DNA from: Caulobacteraceae bacterium UBA3198
GTDB lineage: Bacteria; Pseudomonadota; Alphaproteobacteria; Caulobacterales; Caulobacteraceae
Assembly (NCBI GenBank): GCA_002363865.1
Contig: DEWY01000002.1
Span: 234,496-298,495, forward strand
DNA: 64,000 bases
Reading direction: 5' to 3'
Shown: one piece after another, positions 34,497 through 43,815 of the stretch
Layout of the letters: each line of letters opens with the position of its first letter
How positions within the stretch are numbered: position 1 is the stretch's first letter
Notes under the pieces: generated by a model
Databases searched by the model: none
Told to the model about the DNA's origin: nothing
What the model saw: the letters and a program-made list of their open reading frames with translations, nothing else
Position numbers and translations under genes: made by a program

Positions 34497-35921
34497 ATGT
34501 CTTCGGCAAAACCCGCCCGCCACGTCCTCACAGACTGGCGCCCTGAGGAACCCGAGTTCTGGAAGGCCACCGGCCGGTCGATCGCCAGCCGCAACCTCTG
34601 GATCAGCGTTCCGAACCTGCTTCTGGCCTTCGCCATCTGGATGGTGTGGTCGATGGTGGTGGCCAAGCTGAAGCTCATCGGCTTCGCCTTCACCACCGAC
34701 CAGCTCTTCTGGCTGACGGCTCTGCCCGCGCTCTCCGGCGCCACCCTGCGGATCTTCTACAGCTTCCTCGTGCCGATCCTTGGCGGACGGCTCTGGACTA
34801 CGATTTCCACCCTTTCGCTGCTGGTCCCGGCGGTCGGCATTGGCTTGGCCGTTCAGCAACCGGAGACCCCTTACTGGGTATTCGTCGGACTGGCTTTGGC
34901 GTGTGGACTTGGAGGCGGCAACTTCGCCTCGTCCATGTCCAATATCTCGTTCTTCTATCCGAAGGCTGAGAAGGGCAATGCGCTGGCCCTCAATGCGGGC
35001 TTCGGCAATCTCGGCGTCAGCGTCATGCAATTCCTGGTGCCTGTCGTGATCGCAGCCGGCGCCTTCGCCCCCGTGGTCGGCGCGCCGCAGGTCGCCCTGG
35101 ACGGCGAAGTCCGGAGCCAACTGTGGCTCCAAAACGCAGGCTTCGTCTGGATCCCGTTCATCATCGCCGCCGCGGTCGCCGCCTGGGTCGGGATGAACGA
35201 CATCGCCTCCGCCAAGGCCTCCTTCTCCAGTCAGGCCGTGGTCTTCAAGCGCAAGCACAACTGGATCATGTGCTACCTCTATCTGGGGACCTTCGGCTCC
35301 TTCATCGGATTCTCAGCGGCGTTTCCGCTGCTCATGAGCACCCTGTTCCCCGAGGTGAACAGCCTTCAATACGCCTTCCTTGGCCCCCTGGTCGGCGCCG
35401 CGGCGCGCGCGCTGACGGGCTGGGTCTCAGACAAATTTGGCGGCGAGCACGTCACCCACTGGGTCTTCCTGGCCATGGCTGCGGGCGTGGGTGCGGTGCT
35501 CTACAGCATTGGCGCCTGGGGCGCGGAGCCTTCGTTCACGCTCTTCTTCGCCAGCTTCATCTGGCTGTTCGCCTGGACCGGCATCGGCAATGCATCAACC
35601 TTCCAGATGATCCCCGCGATCATGCGGAGCGACATGCCGCGGCTGATGCCTAAAGCCGATGCAGCGGCCCGCCTCAAGGCCTCCGACATGGAGTCGGCGG
35701 CCATCGTCGGCTTCTCGTCGGCCATCGGCGCCTACGGCGGCTTTGTGATCCCCAAGCTCTTCGGAGAGTCGCTCAAGGCGACCGGCGGGCCTGAGACCGC
35801 CCTCCTGATCTTCCTGGCCTTCTATCTCAGCTGCGTCGCGGTGAACTGGGTCTTCTACGGCCGCAAGACCTCCATGCTGCACGGCCCCCAACAACCTTCA
35901 ATTCTCGGAGCCGCCCAATGA
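34497..35921 (+). CDS. narK2: Nitrate/nitrite antiporter NarK2
   Basis: A 474-residue NarK of the E. coli NarK type, exchanging cytoplasmic nitrite for nitrate. It begins with the conserved DWRPEEPEFW motif near residue 11. It has the nitrate signatures LNAGFGNLGVSVMQFLVP near 165 and IGAYGGFVIPKLFGES near 410, with about 12 helices. The stop overlaps the narG ATG (ATGA), so uptake and reduction are translationally linked. Confidence 0.93.
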   Translation: MSSAKPARHVLTDWRPEEPEFWKATGRSIASRNLWISVPNLLLAFAIWMVWSMVVAKLKLIGFAFTTDQLFWLTALPALSGATLRIFYSFLVPILGGRLWTTISTLSLLVPAVGIGLAVQQPETPYWVFVGLALACGLGGGNFASSMSNISFFYPKAEKGNALALNAGFGNLGVSVMQFLVPVVIAAGAFAPVVGAPQVALDGEVRSQLWLQNAGFVWIPFIIAAAVAAWVGMNDIASAKASFSSQAVVFKRKHNWIMCYLYLGTFGSFIGFSAAFPLLMSTLFPEVNSLQYAFLGPLVGAAARALTGWVSDKFGGEHVTHWVFLAMAAGVGAVLYSIGAWGAEPSFTLFFASFIWLFAWTGIGNASTFQMIPAIMRSDMPRLMPKADAAARLKASDMESAAIVGFSSAIGAYGGFVIPKLFGESLKATGGPETALLIFLAFYLSCVAVNWVFYGRKTSMLHGPQQPSILGAAQ

Positions 35922-38900
35922 GCCATACGCTCGACCGCCTGGCGTTCTTCACGCGCAAGACCGAACTCTTCTCCGACGGTCACGGGGTGCTCAACGACGA
36001 CGACCGCAGCTGGGAACAGGCTTACCGGGACCGCTGGCAGCACGACAAGGTCGTGCGCTCCACCCACGGGGTGAACTGCACCGGCTCGTGTTCCTGGAAG
36101 ATCTACGTGAAAGGCGGGATCGTCACCTGGGAAACCCAGCAGACCGATTACCCCCGCACCCGTCCGGAGCTGCCGAACCATGAGCCGCGCGGCTGCGCCC
36201 GCGGCGCGAGCTACAGCTGGTACCTCTATTCCGCGAACCGGGTGAAGTATCCGCTGATCCGCTCGCGCCTTTTGAAACTGTGGCGCAAGGCCCGCGCGAC
36301 ACTCAGCCCGGTGGCGGCCTGGGCCTCGATCCAGAACGACCCGTCCCAGCGCGCCTCCTATGTGACCATGCGCGGCGCCGGCGGCTTTATCCGCGCCACC
36401 TGGGATGAGGTGACTGAAATCATCGCGGCCGCCAATGCGCACACCATCAAGGCTTGGGGGCCTGATCGGATTTTCGGCTTCTCGCCGATCCCGGCCATGT
36501 CGATGGTCTCCTACGCAGCCGGCGCGCGCTACCTGCAGCTGATCGGCGGCGTCTGCGGGTCGTTCTACGATTGGTACTGCGACCTGCCCCCGGCCTCGCC
36601 CCAGACCTGGGGCGAGCAGACTGACGTCGCCGAGAGCGCGGACTGGTTCAATTCCAGCTTCATCATGCTGTGGGGATCCAACGTTCCGCAGACGCGGACG
36701 CCTGACGCCCACTTCTACACCGAGGCCCGCTATCGTGGGGCCAAGTCGGTGGTGATCTGCCCTGATTATTCAGAGGCCTCGAAGTTCTCCGATCTGTGGC
36801 TGGCCGTAAAACAGGGCACCGACGCGGCGCTCGGCCTGGCGTTCGGCCACGTGATCCTCAAGGAGTTTCACGTCGACCGGCAGGTGCCCTACTTCCGTGA
36901 GTACCTGCGCAAGTATTCCGACCTGCCGATGCTGGTCCGGCTGGCGCCGCAGGACGGGGCGTATGTGCCCGAGCGCCTGCTGCGGGCTGCTGAGTTCGAC
37001 CAGGCCCTAGGCGAGACCAACAACCCCGAGTGGAAGACCGTCGCGCTCGACGAGGCGACGGGCGAAGTGATCGTGCCCAACGGCTCGATCGGCTTCCGCT
37101 GGGGCGAGGACGGCAAGTGGAACCTTGAGGAGAAGGACGGCCTTGGCCGCGAGACCTCGCTCCGCCTCGGCCTGAAAGGTGTCCACGACGAGGTCGCCGC
37201 CGTGCGCTTCCCGTATTTCGGCGGCGCGGCCACCAACGGCTTCGCTATGACGGACCACCCGGACGTTCTAGTCCGCAACGTGCCGGTCAAGCGCATGAAA
37301 CTGCCGGAGGGCGAGACCCTGGTGGCCTGCGTCTATGACCTGTTCCTCGCCAATTACGGCGTCGACCAGGGCTTCGGTGGCGATCATATGCCGGCCGACT
37401 ACGACGACGTGCAGCCCTATTCGCCGGCGTGGGCCGAGGCCATCACTTCGGTGCCGAAGGATCAGATCGTCGCCGTCGCCCGCGGCTTCGCCGGCAACGC
37501 TGAAAAGACCGACGGCAAGTCGATGGTGATCATCGGCGCGGCGATGAACCACTGGTTCCACATGGACATGAACTACCGCGCTGTCATCAATATGCTGGTG
37601 ATGTGCGGGTGCGTCGGCCAGACCGGCGGCGGTTGGGCGCACTATGTCGGCCAGGAGAAGCTGCGGCCGCAGACTGGCTGGGCGCCTCTGGCCTTCGCCA
37701 CAGACTGGGTCAAGCCGCCGCGGCAGCAGAACTCGACCTCATTCTTCTACGCCCACTCTGACCAGTGGCGCTACGAGACCGTCGAAATGAGCGAGATCCT
37801 CTCGCCCACCGCCCCTGAAGGCGTCTGGGACGGGTCGATGATCGACTTCAACGCCAAGGCCGAACGGATGGGCTGGCTGCCCTCGGCGCCGGCGCTGAAA
37901 ACAAACCCGCTTGAGGTCGCCAACGCCGCGGCCGCGGCTGGCCAGGACGCAAAGGCCTACGCGCTCGCCCAGCTGAAGAGCGGCGATCTTGAGATGTCCT
38001 GCATGGACCCAGACGACCCGGCCAACTGGCCGCGCAACATGTTCATCTGGCGCTCCAACCTGCTGGGCTCATCCGGCAAGGGTCACGAGTACTTCCTGAA
38101 GCACCTGTTGGGCGCAAGCCACGGAGTGCAGGGCAAGGACCTCGGCGAAGACGGCCGGCGCAAGCCCAACGATGTGAAGTGGCACGAAGCGGCGCCGGAG
38201 GGAAAACTCGACCTCCTGGTCACCCTGGATTTCCGGATGTCGACCACGGCCGTTTACTCCGACATCGTGCTGCCGACAGCCACCTGGTACGAGAAGAACG
38301 ACCTCAACACCTCCGACATGCACCCGTTCATCCACCCGCTGTCGGCGGCTGTGGACCCGGCGTGGGAGTCGAAGTCGGACTGGGAAATCTTCAAGGCGAT
38401 CGCCAAGCAGTTTTCCGCGGTCGCCCCGGAAGTCCTGGGCGTCGAGCAGGACGTCGTTCTCACGCCCATCCAACACGACAGCGCCGCCGAACTGGCCCAA
38501 CCGTTCGACGTCCGCGATTGGTCCAAGGGTGAGTGCGAAGCGATCCCGGGCAAAACCATGCCCCAGATCACAGTCGTTGAACGGGACTACCCGAACACGT
38601 TCAAGCGCTTCACCGCATTGGGACCTTTACTCAAGGCGAGCGGCAATGGCGGCAAGGGCATCGGCTGGAAGACCGAACACGAGGTCGATCTACTTGCCGA
38701 GCTAAACGGCAAGGTCCTCCAAGAGGGCCAGACCCAGGGCATGCCGAAGATCGAGACGGACATCGACGCGTGCGAAACCATCCTGATGCTGGCGCCCGAG
38801 ACCAACGGCGAGGTGGCGGTCAAGGCCTGGGCGGCGCTTGAAAAGCAGACGGGCCGCGAGCACACCCATCTGGCCCTGCCCAAGGAAGACGAGAAGATCC

Positions 38901-39649
38901 GTTTCCGCGATCTCTTGGCCCAGCCGCGCAAGATCATCACCTCGCCGACCTGGTCCGGCATTGAGAGCGAAAAGGTCTGCTACACCGCCGGCTGGACCAA
39001 CGTCCACGAGCTGATCCCTTGGCGGACCCTCACCGGGCGCCAGCAGCTCTACCAGGACCATGAGTGGATGCGGGCGTTCGGCGAGGCGCTCTGCGTTTAC
39101 CGTCCGCCGATCGACCTGAAGACCACCTACGTCCAAGGCGCAAAGCCCAACGGCGAGACTGAGATCGTCCTGAACTTCATCACCCCCCACCAGAAGTGGG
39201 GCATCCACTCGACCTACTCCGACAACCTGATGATGCTCACCTTGAACCGCGGGGGCCCAGTCATCTGGATTTCCGAGGTCGACGCCAAGAAGGCGGGTCT
39301 GATCGACAATGACTGGGTGGAGGCTTTCAACGCCAACGGGGCTCTGACGGCGCGCGTCGTAGTGTCCCAGCGCATCCGTGAAGGCACGACCTTCATGTAT
39401 CACGCCCAGGAAAAGATCGTGAATACGCCGGGGTCGCAGATCACCGGCAAGCGTGGCGGCATTCACAACTCGGTCACCCGCACGGTCCTGAAGCCGACGC
39501 ACATGATCGGCGGCTACGCCCAACTCGCCTACGGCTTCAACTACTACGGGACCGTCGGTGCGAACCGCGACGAATTTGTCGTGCTTCGCAAGATGACCAA
39601 GGTCGACTGGCTCGAAGAAACCCTCAACACCAAGGATTTCGCCCAATGA
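35918..39649 (+). CDS. narG: Respiratory nitrate reductase, alpha subunit
   Basis: A 1243-residue molybdoenzyme on the cytoplasmic face of the inner membrane that reduces nitrate to nitrite with electrons from quinol passed through NarI and NarH. The N-terminal FS0 cluster ligands are His 50 and the cysteines of HGVNCTGSC plus CARG further on. The molybdenum-ligating Asp is residue 222 (YCDLPPASPQTWGEQTDV), the same number as in E. coli. Length is typical (E. coli 1247). No Tat signal is expected and none is clear. Flanked by ATGA overlaps with narK2 and narH. Confidence 0.98.
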   Translation: MSHTLDRLAFFTRKTELFSDGHGVLNDDDRSWEQAYRDRWQHDKVVRSTHGVNCTGSCSWKIYVKGGIVTWETQQTDYPRTRPELPNHEPRGCARGASYSWYLYSANRVKYPLIRSRLLKLWRKARATLSPVAAWASIQNDPSQRASYVTMRGAGGFIRATWDEVTEIIAAANAHTIKAWGPDRIFGFSPIPAMSMVSYAAGARYLQLIGGVCGSFYDWYCDLPPASPQTWGEQTDVAESADWFNSSFIMLWGSNVPQTRTPDAHFYTEARYRGAKSVVICPDYSEASKFSDLWLAVKQGTDAALGLAFGHVILKEFHVDRQVPYFREYLRKYSDLPMLVRLAPQDGAYVPERLLRAAEFDQALGETNNPEWKTVALDEATGEVIVPNGSIGFRWGEDGKWNLEEKDGLGRETSLRLGLKGVHDEVAAVRFPYFGGAATNGFAMTDHPDVLVRNVPVKRMKLPEGETLVACVYDLFLANYGVDQGFGGDHMPADYDDVQPYSPAWAEAITSVPKDQIVAVARGFAGNAEKTDGKSMVIIGAAMNHWFHMDMNYRAVINMLVMCGCVGQTGGGWAHYVGQEKLRPQTGWAPLAFATDWVKPPRQQNSTSFFYAHSDQWRYETVEMSEILSPTAPEGVWDGSMIDFNAKAERMGWLPSAPALKTNPLEVANAAAAAGQDAKAYALAQLKSGDLEMSCMDPDDPANWPRNMFIWRSNLLGSSGKGHEYFLKHLLGASHGVQGKDLGEDGRRKPNDVKWHEAAPEGKLDLLVTLDFRMSTTAVYSDIVLPTATWYEKNDLNTSDMHPFIHPLSAAVDPAWESKSDWEIFKAIAKQFSAVAPEVLGVEQDVVLTPIQHDSAAELAQPFDVRDWSKGECEAIPGKTMPQITVVERDYPNTFKRFTALGPLLKASGNGGKGIGWKTEHEVDLLAELNGKVLQEGQTQGMPKIETDIDACETILMLAPETNGEVAVKAWAALEKQTGREHTHLALPKEDEKIRFRDLLAQPRKIITSPTWSGIESEKVCYTAGWTNVHELIPWRTLTGRQQLYQDHEWMRAFGEALCVYRPPIDLKTTYVQGAKPNGETEIVLNFITPHQKWGIHSTYSDNLMMLTLNRGGPVIWISEVDAKKAGLIDNDWVEAFNANGALTARVVVSQRIREGTTFMYHAQEKIVNTPGSQITGKRGGIHNSVTRTVLKPTHMIGGYAQLAYGFNYYGTVGANRDEFVVLRKMTKVDWLEETLNTKDFAQ

Positions 39650-41169
39650 AAGTCCGCGCCCAGATCGGCATGGTGCTGAATCTCGATAAATGCATCGGGT
39701 GTCACACCTGCTCAGTGACCTGCAAGAACGTGTGGACCAATCGCGAGGGCGTAGAATACGCTTGGTTCAACAACGTGGAGACTAAACCTGGCGTCGGCTT
39801 CCCCCGGGACTGGGAGAACCAAAAGCGCTGGAACGGTGGATGGACTCGGAAGGCCAACGGCAAGATTGAGCCCAAGATGGGCGCAAAGTGGCGAATTCTG
39901 GCGAAGATCTTCGCCAATCCCGACCTGCCGGAGATCGACGACTACTACGAACCCTTCGACTTCGACTACGGCCATCTGCAGACGGCGCCGGAGATGAAGG
40001 CGTTTCCGACCGCGCGGCCACGCTCGAAGATCACAGGCCAGCGGATGGAGAAGATCGAGCGGGGCCCGAACTGGGAGGAAATCCTAGGGGGGGAGTTCGC
40101 CACGCGTTCGGCCGACTACAACTTCGACAGCGTGGAGAAGGAGATCTACGGCCAGTTCGAGAACACCTTCATGATGTATCTGCCGAGGCTGTGCGAGCAC
40201 TGCCTCAACCCCACCTGCGTGGCGGCCTGCCCTTCAGGCGCGATCTACAAGCGTGAGGAGGACGGCATCGTCCTAATCGACCAGGACAAGTGCCGAGGCT
40301 GGCGCATGTGCGTCTCCGCCTGCCCCTACAAAAAGATCTATTACAACTGGGAATCCGGGAAATCCGAGAAGTGCACCTTCTGTTTCCCGCGCATCGAGGT
40401 CGGTCAGCCGACGGTGTGCTCGGAGACCTGCGTCGGGCGCATCCGCTACCTCGGCGTCCTGCTCTATGACGCCGACCAGATCGAGGCCGCGGCCAGCACG
40501 CCTGATGACCAGGACCTGTACCAAGCCCAACTCGACATATTCCTAGACCCCTCCGATCCAAAGGTGATCGCGCAGGCGCGCGCCGACGGCGTACCGGAAG
40601 CTTGGCTCGACGCCGCTCGGCAGAGCCCCGTCTACAAGATGGCCATCGACTGGAAGATCGCCTTCCCGCTCCACCCCGAATACCGAACCCTGCCGATGGT
40701 CTGGTACGTACCGCCGCTCTCGCCGATCCAGAACGCAGCGGCTGCAGGCGCCATCGAGATGGATGGCGAAATGCCTGACGTCCACTCGCTGCGGATTCCG
40801 GTGAAGTACCTCGCGAACCTGTTGACCGCCGGCCGCGAGGCGCCGATCGAGCTGGCCCTGAGGCGCATGCTGGCCATGCGCGGGTACATGCGCGCCAAGA
40901 CCATCGAGGGCGTCATCGACCACCAACTGGCGGGAAGCGTCGAACTCTCCGCCGCCCAGATCGACGAGATGTACCGCTACCTGGCGATCGCCAATTACGA
41001 GGACCGCTTCGTCATCCCGTCCGCCCACCGCGAGGTGGCGGAGGACGCCTACGATATGCGCGGCTCCTGCGGCTTCTCGTTCGGCAACGGGTGCTCCGGC
41101 GGACGCACGGAACTCGGCCTTTTTGGACCCAACAAGCGCAGCCGCGCCAAAACTCCGATGGAGGCCTGA
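39646..41169 (+). CDS. narH: Respiratory nitrate reductase, beta subunit
   Basis: A 507-residue ferredoxin-like subunit carrying four iron-sulfur clusters between NarI heme and NarG. The Cys motifs are all present: CIGCHTCSVTC near residue 19, CEHCLNPTCVAACP near 184, CRGWRMCVSACP near 217 (Trp in place of one Cys, giving the [3Fe-4S] cluster) and CTFCFPR, CSETCVGR near 245-265. Starts inside the narG stop and is followed by narJ after 3 bp. Confidence 0.98.
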   Translation: MKVRAQIGMVLNLDKCIGCHTCSVTCKNVWTNREGVEYAWFNNVETKPGVGFPRDWENQKRWNGGWTRKANGKIEPKMGAKWRILAKIFANPDLPEIDDYYEPFDFDYGHLQTAPEMKAFPTARPRSKITGQRMEKIERGPNWEEILGGEFATRSADYNFDSVEKEIYGQFENTFMMYLPRLCEHCLNPTCVAACPSGAIYKREEDGIVLIDQDKCRGWRMCVSACPYKKIYYNWESGKSEKCTFCFPRIEVGQPTVCSETCVGRIRYLGVLLYDADQIEAAASTPDDQDLYQAQLDIFLDPSDPKVIAQARADGVPEAWLDAARQSPVYKMAIDWKIAFPLHPEYRTLPMVWYVPPLSPIQNAAAAGAIEMDGEMPDVHSLRIPVKYLANLLTAGREAPIELALRRMLAMRGYMRAKTIEGVIDHQLAGSVELSAAQIDEMYRYLAIANYEDRFVIPSAHREVAEDAYDMRGSCGFSFGNGCSGGRTELGLFGPNKRSRAKTPMEA

Positions 41170-41172
41170 CCC

Positions 41173-41880
41173 ATGGCCCGCACGTATCAGGCGCTTGCGC
41201 ACCTGCTCACCTATCCGACCCCTGATCTGCAGCGGCTCGCCCCCGCGGCCCTGGCGCTCATTGAGGCCGAGGCCATGGTTCCGAAGACGATCCGTAAGGC
41301 CCTGGGACGCCTCGTTGATCAGATCTCTAGCGGCGACATCTATGACCTGCAGGAAGGGTATACCGAGCTCTTCGATCGCACCCGGTCGCTATCGCTCAAC
41401 CTCTATGAGCACGTTCATGGCGAAAGCCGCGACCGCGGCGAGGCCATGGTCGCCCTGGCCGAACTCTATCGCGCCCACGACCTGCACCTATCGGCCAACG
41501 AACTGCCCGATTTCCTGCCCGTGTTCCTTGAGTTCCTCTCCACCCTGCCCGACCCCCAGGCCGCCTCGCTGCTGGGGGAGGCGACGCACGTCCTGGACGC
41601 CATGGGCGAGCGCTTGAAGTCGCGGGGCAGCGCCTATCGCGCCATCTTCGGCGCGCTCGGTAAGCTCGCCTCGCAGGCCGCCGACCCGGGCGCACTGGCC
41701 GCACTCTTGAGCGAGCCCGACGAGGATCCCAACGACCTGGAGGCCATCGATAAGGCCTGGGCGGAGACCGCCGTCACCTTCGGCCCCTCCGACGTGGGCT
41801 GCCCGAAGGCCACCGCTCTCGTCGATGCGATGATGGCCGAGCCTGGCCGTCAGCCGCGCCGTACCGCCGCTAACGCCTGA
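41173..41880 (+). CDS. narJ: Nitrate reductase assembly chaperone
   Basis: A 235-residue TorD/NarJ-type chaperone, needed for inserting the molybdenum cofactor into NarG and for correct membrane attachment of NarGH; it is not part of the final enzyme. Features: YQALAHLLTYPTPDLQ at the start and the family core SLNLYEHVHGESRDRGEAM near residues 75-93. It lies 3 bp after narH and 8 bp before narI. Confidence 0.95.
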   Translation: MARTYQALAHLLTYPTPDLQRLAPAALALIEAEAMVPKTIRKALGRLVDQISSGDIYDLQEGYTELFDRTRSLSLNLYEHVHGESRDRGEAMVALAELYRAHDLHLSANELPDFLPVFLEFLSTLPDPQAASLLGEATHVLDAMGERLKSRGSAYRAIFGALGKLASQAADPGALAALLSEPDEDPNDLEAIDKAWAETAVTFGPSDVGCPKATALVDAMMAEPGRQPRRTAANA

Positions 41881-41888
41881 GGACCGCC

Positions 41889-42689
41889 ATGCAACTCCTA
41901 AATCAATTTCTGTTCGGGGTTTTTCCCTACATTGCGCTGGCCGTCCTTGTGCTGGGTTCGGTCCTCCGCTTTGATCGTGAACAATATACTTGGCGCACTG
42001 GCTCGTCCCAGCTCCTACGCCGCAAGCAGCTGGTCTTGGGATCCGTACTCTTCCACGTCGGAATACTGGCCATCTTTGGCGGCCACTTCATAGGCCTGCT
42101 CACTCCGATCTGGGTGTTCGACGCCCTGGGCGTGTCGCACGGCGCCAAGCAGATTCTGGCCATTGTCGCCGGCGGCTTCGCCGGGACCCTCTGCCTCGTC
42201 GGCGGCCTGTTGCTACTGCATCGTCGGCTGTTTGACCCACGGATCCGGGCTACCTCCAGCTTCGGCGACACCGCCATCCTCGTCCTGCTGCTGGCCCAAT
42301 TGATCCTGGGCTTGGCGACCATTCCCCTGTCCGCTGGACACCTGGACGGCCATGAGATGGTCAAGTTCATGAGCTGGGCGCAGGGGGTTTTCACCTTCCG
42401 GCCGGGCGTGGCGGCCTACGTCGCCGACGTGCATCCGATCTTCAAGGCCCACCTGGTGCTGGGGATGACCATCCTGCTGGTCTTTCCGTTCACCCGCCTT
42501 GTCCACATGCTTTCGGCCCCGATCTGGTACCTGAATCGGCGCGGCTGGCAGTTGGTGCGCACCAAGCGCGCACTGCCCCTGCGTCGGGTCGCCGCCGCGC
42601 CTGTCTATCCGACTGTGCCGGTATCGCCTGCGGCGCGCAGCGCACCAATCCAAGCCGTCCGCCCCGAAGCCCTCAAGGCCGCCGAGTGA
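41889..42689 (+). CDS. narI: Respiratory nitrate reductase, gamma subunit (cytochrome b)
   Basis: A 266-residue membrane protein with five helices and two b hemes that takes electrons from quinol. Heme-ligand histidines are visible in FHVGILAIFGGHFIG near residues 55-66 and HPIFKAHLVLGM near 185-195. The C-terminal 40 residues after WYLNRRGWQLVRT form a Pro/Ala-rich tail that makes it about 40 residues longer than E. coli NarI. The PpiC-type gene follows after 4 bp. Confidence 0.96.
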   Translation: MQLLNQFLFGVFPYIALAVLVLGSVLRFDREQYTWRTGSSQLLRRKQLVLGSVLFHVGILAIFGGHFIGLLTPIWVFDALGVSHGAKQILAIVAGGFAGTLCLVGGLLLLHRRLFDPRIRATSSFGDTAILVLLLAQLILGLATIPLSAGHLDGHEMVKFMSWAQGVFTFRPGVAAYVADVHPIFKAHLVLGMTILLVFPFTRLVHMLSAPIWYLNRRGWQLVRTKRALPLRRVAAAPVYPTVPVSPAARSAPIQAVRPEALKAAE

Positions 42690-42693
42690 CGCC

Positions 42694-43812
42694 ATGACCA
42701 GCACCCTCGTTGTCGAAGGCGTCGAAATCCCGGAGTTCCTCATCGCCGAGGAGGCCCAGCATCATCCGAGCGCAAGTCCGATGGAAGCCCGCATCGCCGC
42801 GGGAAAGGCGCTGGCGGTCAGGGCCCTGCTTCTCCACAGGGCCGATGAACTTGGTCTGGAAGCTCAGCCGCTGCTGGACGACAATGGCCGTGAAGAGACA
42901 TGCGAGGAGGCGCTTATCCGCGCCACACTTGACGCAGAAGTCGAGATCGAAGTCCCAAGCGAAGCCGAATGCCGACGCGTCTACGACGCACAGCGTCAGC
43001 GCTTCTCGACGCCCGTGCTAGTCGAAGCCGCGCATATTCTCATTGAGCCGAAGTCCGATGACGCGGAGGGATGGGAGTCTGCTCGGCAAACGGTGGAGGC
43101 CACGCTCGATCAACTCGCGATCAGGCCGGACCGGTTTGGTGAACTTGCAAAGACGTCTTCCGACTGTCCCTCTGGAGCGGTGGGTGGCTCGCTCGGCCAA
43201 CTCGGTCCAGGCGACCTCGTGGTTGAGGTCGAGCGCGCGCTCGCGGGCCTCAAACCTGGGGAAATTCTGCCGACGCCAGTCCGCTCGCGCTTCGGCTGGC
43301 ACGTTCTCAAGCTTGAGCGCCGGATCGAAGGCAGAGCGCTCCCGTTCGAGTATGTTGAGGACAAGATTAGGCTACATCTCGAGAGCCGAGCCTGGACGGC
43401 GGCGGCGGCACGCTATGTCGCCCAGCTCGCCGACCGCGCCCGAGCCGAAGGCGTAGCCTTTAGCCTGACGCAGGATGGGCGGTTCTCCCAAGGTGCCCCG
43501 TCCCTCGGCGCATTGCTTTCGGACGGCGCCTCCGCCGACCGGCTTGAAGCCTGGATGGATGCGACGGACATGGACTTGGCCAGCCGGGTCAAGGCCGCAG
43601 CGGCGAGCGAGAATCTTCAGGTCGCCGTCTTCGTGCGCCGAGCGGTCCGACACTTCGTCGATCACGCCAATGATGAATCTTGGACCCAGCTCATTTCCGC
43701 CACCCAAGGGGCCGCAGATCCGGCGCTTGCGGCGATGGCTTCGCTGCTGAAGGCGCGGCTCACCCCCAAGCCTGAGCGCAAGCACACCTACACCCTTATC
43801 AAACGGAGATAA
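42694..43812 (+). CDS. PpiC/NifM-type peptidyl-prolyl isomerase of the nar operon
   Basis: A 372-residue protein with a parvulin domain in the middle (VEAAHILIE near residue 110, then SGAVGGSLGQLGPGDLVVEVE and RSRFGWHVLKLE near 205) and NifM-like flanks. No signal peptide, so it should act in the cytoplasm. A PpiC-type gene directly after narI is also known from the Pseudomonas aeruginosa nar operon, which suggests help with folding of NarG, NarH or NarJ. The C-terminal 130 residues have no domain I recognise. Confidence 0.85.
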   Translation: MTSTLVVEGVEIPEFLIAEEAQHHPSASPMEARIAAGKALAVRALLLHRADELGLEAQPLLDDNGREETCEEALIRATLDAEVEIEVPSEAECRRVYDAQRQRFSTPVLVEAAHILIEPKSDDAEGWESARQTVEATLDQLAIRPDRFGELAKTSSDCPSGAVGGSLGQLGPGDLVVEVERALAGLKPGEILPTPVRSRFGWHVLKLERRIEGRALPFEYVEDKIRLHLESRAWTAAAARYVAQLADRARAEGVAFSLTQDGRFSQGAPSLGALLSDGASADRLEAWMDATDMDLASRVKAAAASENLQVAVFVRRAVRHFVDHANDESWTQLISATQGAADPALAAMASLLKARLTPKPERKHTYTLIKRR

Positions 43813-43815
43813 GCT

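Noticed and set aside
33921..35258. 445-codon minus-strand open frame
   Set aside because: Complement of narK1 and narK2, both strongly supported by family motifs.
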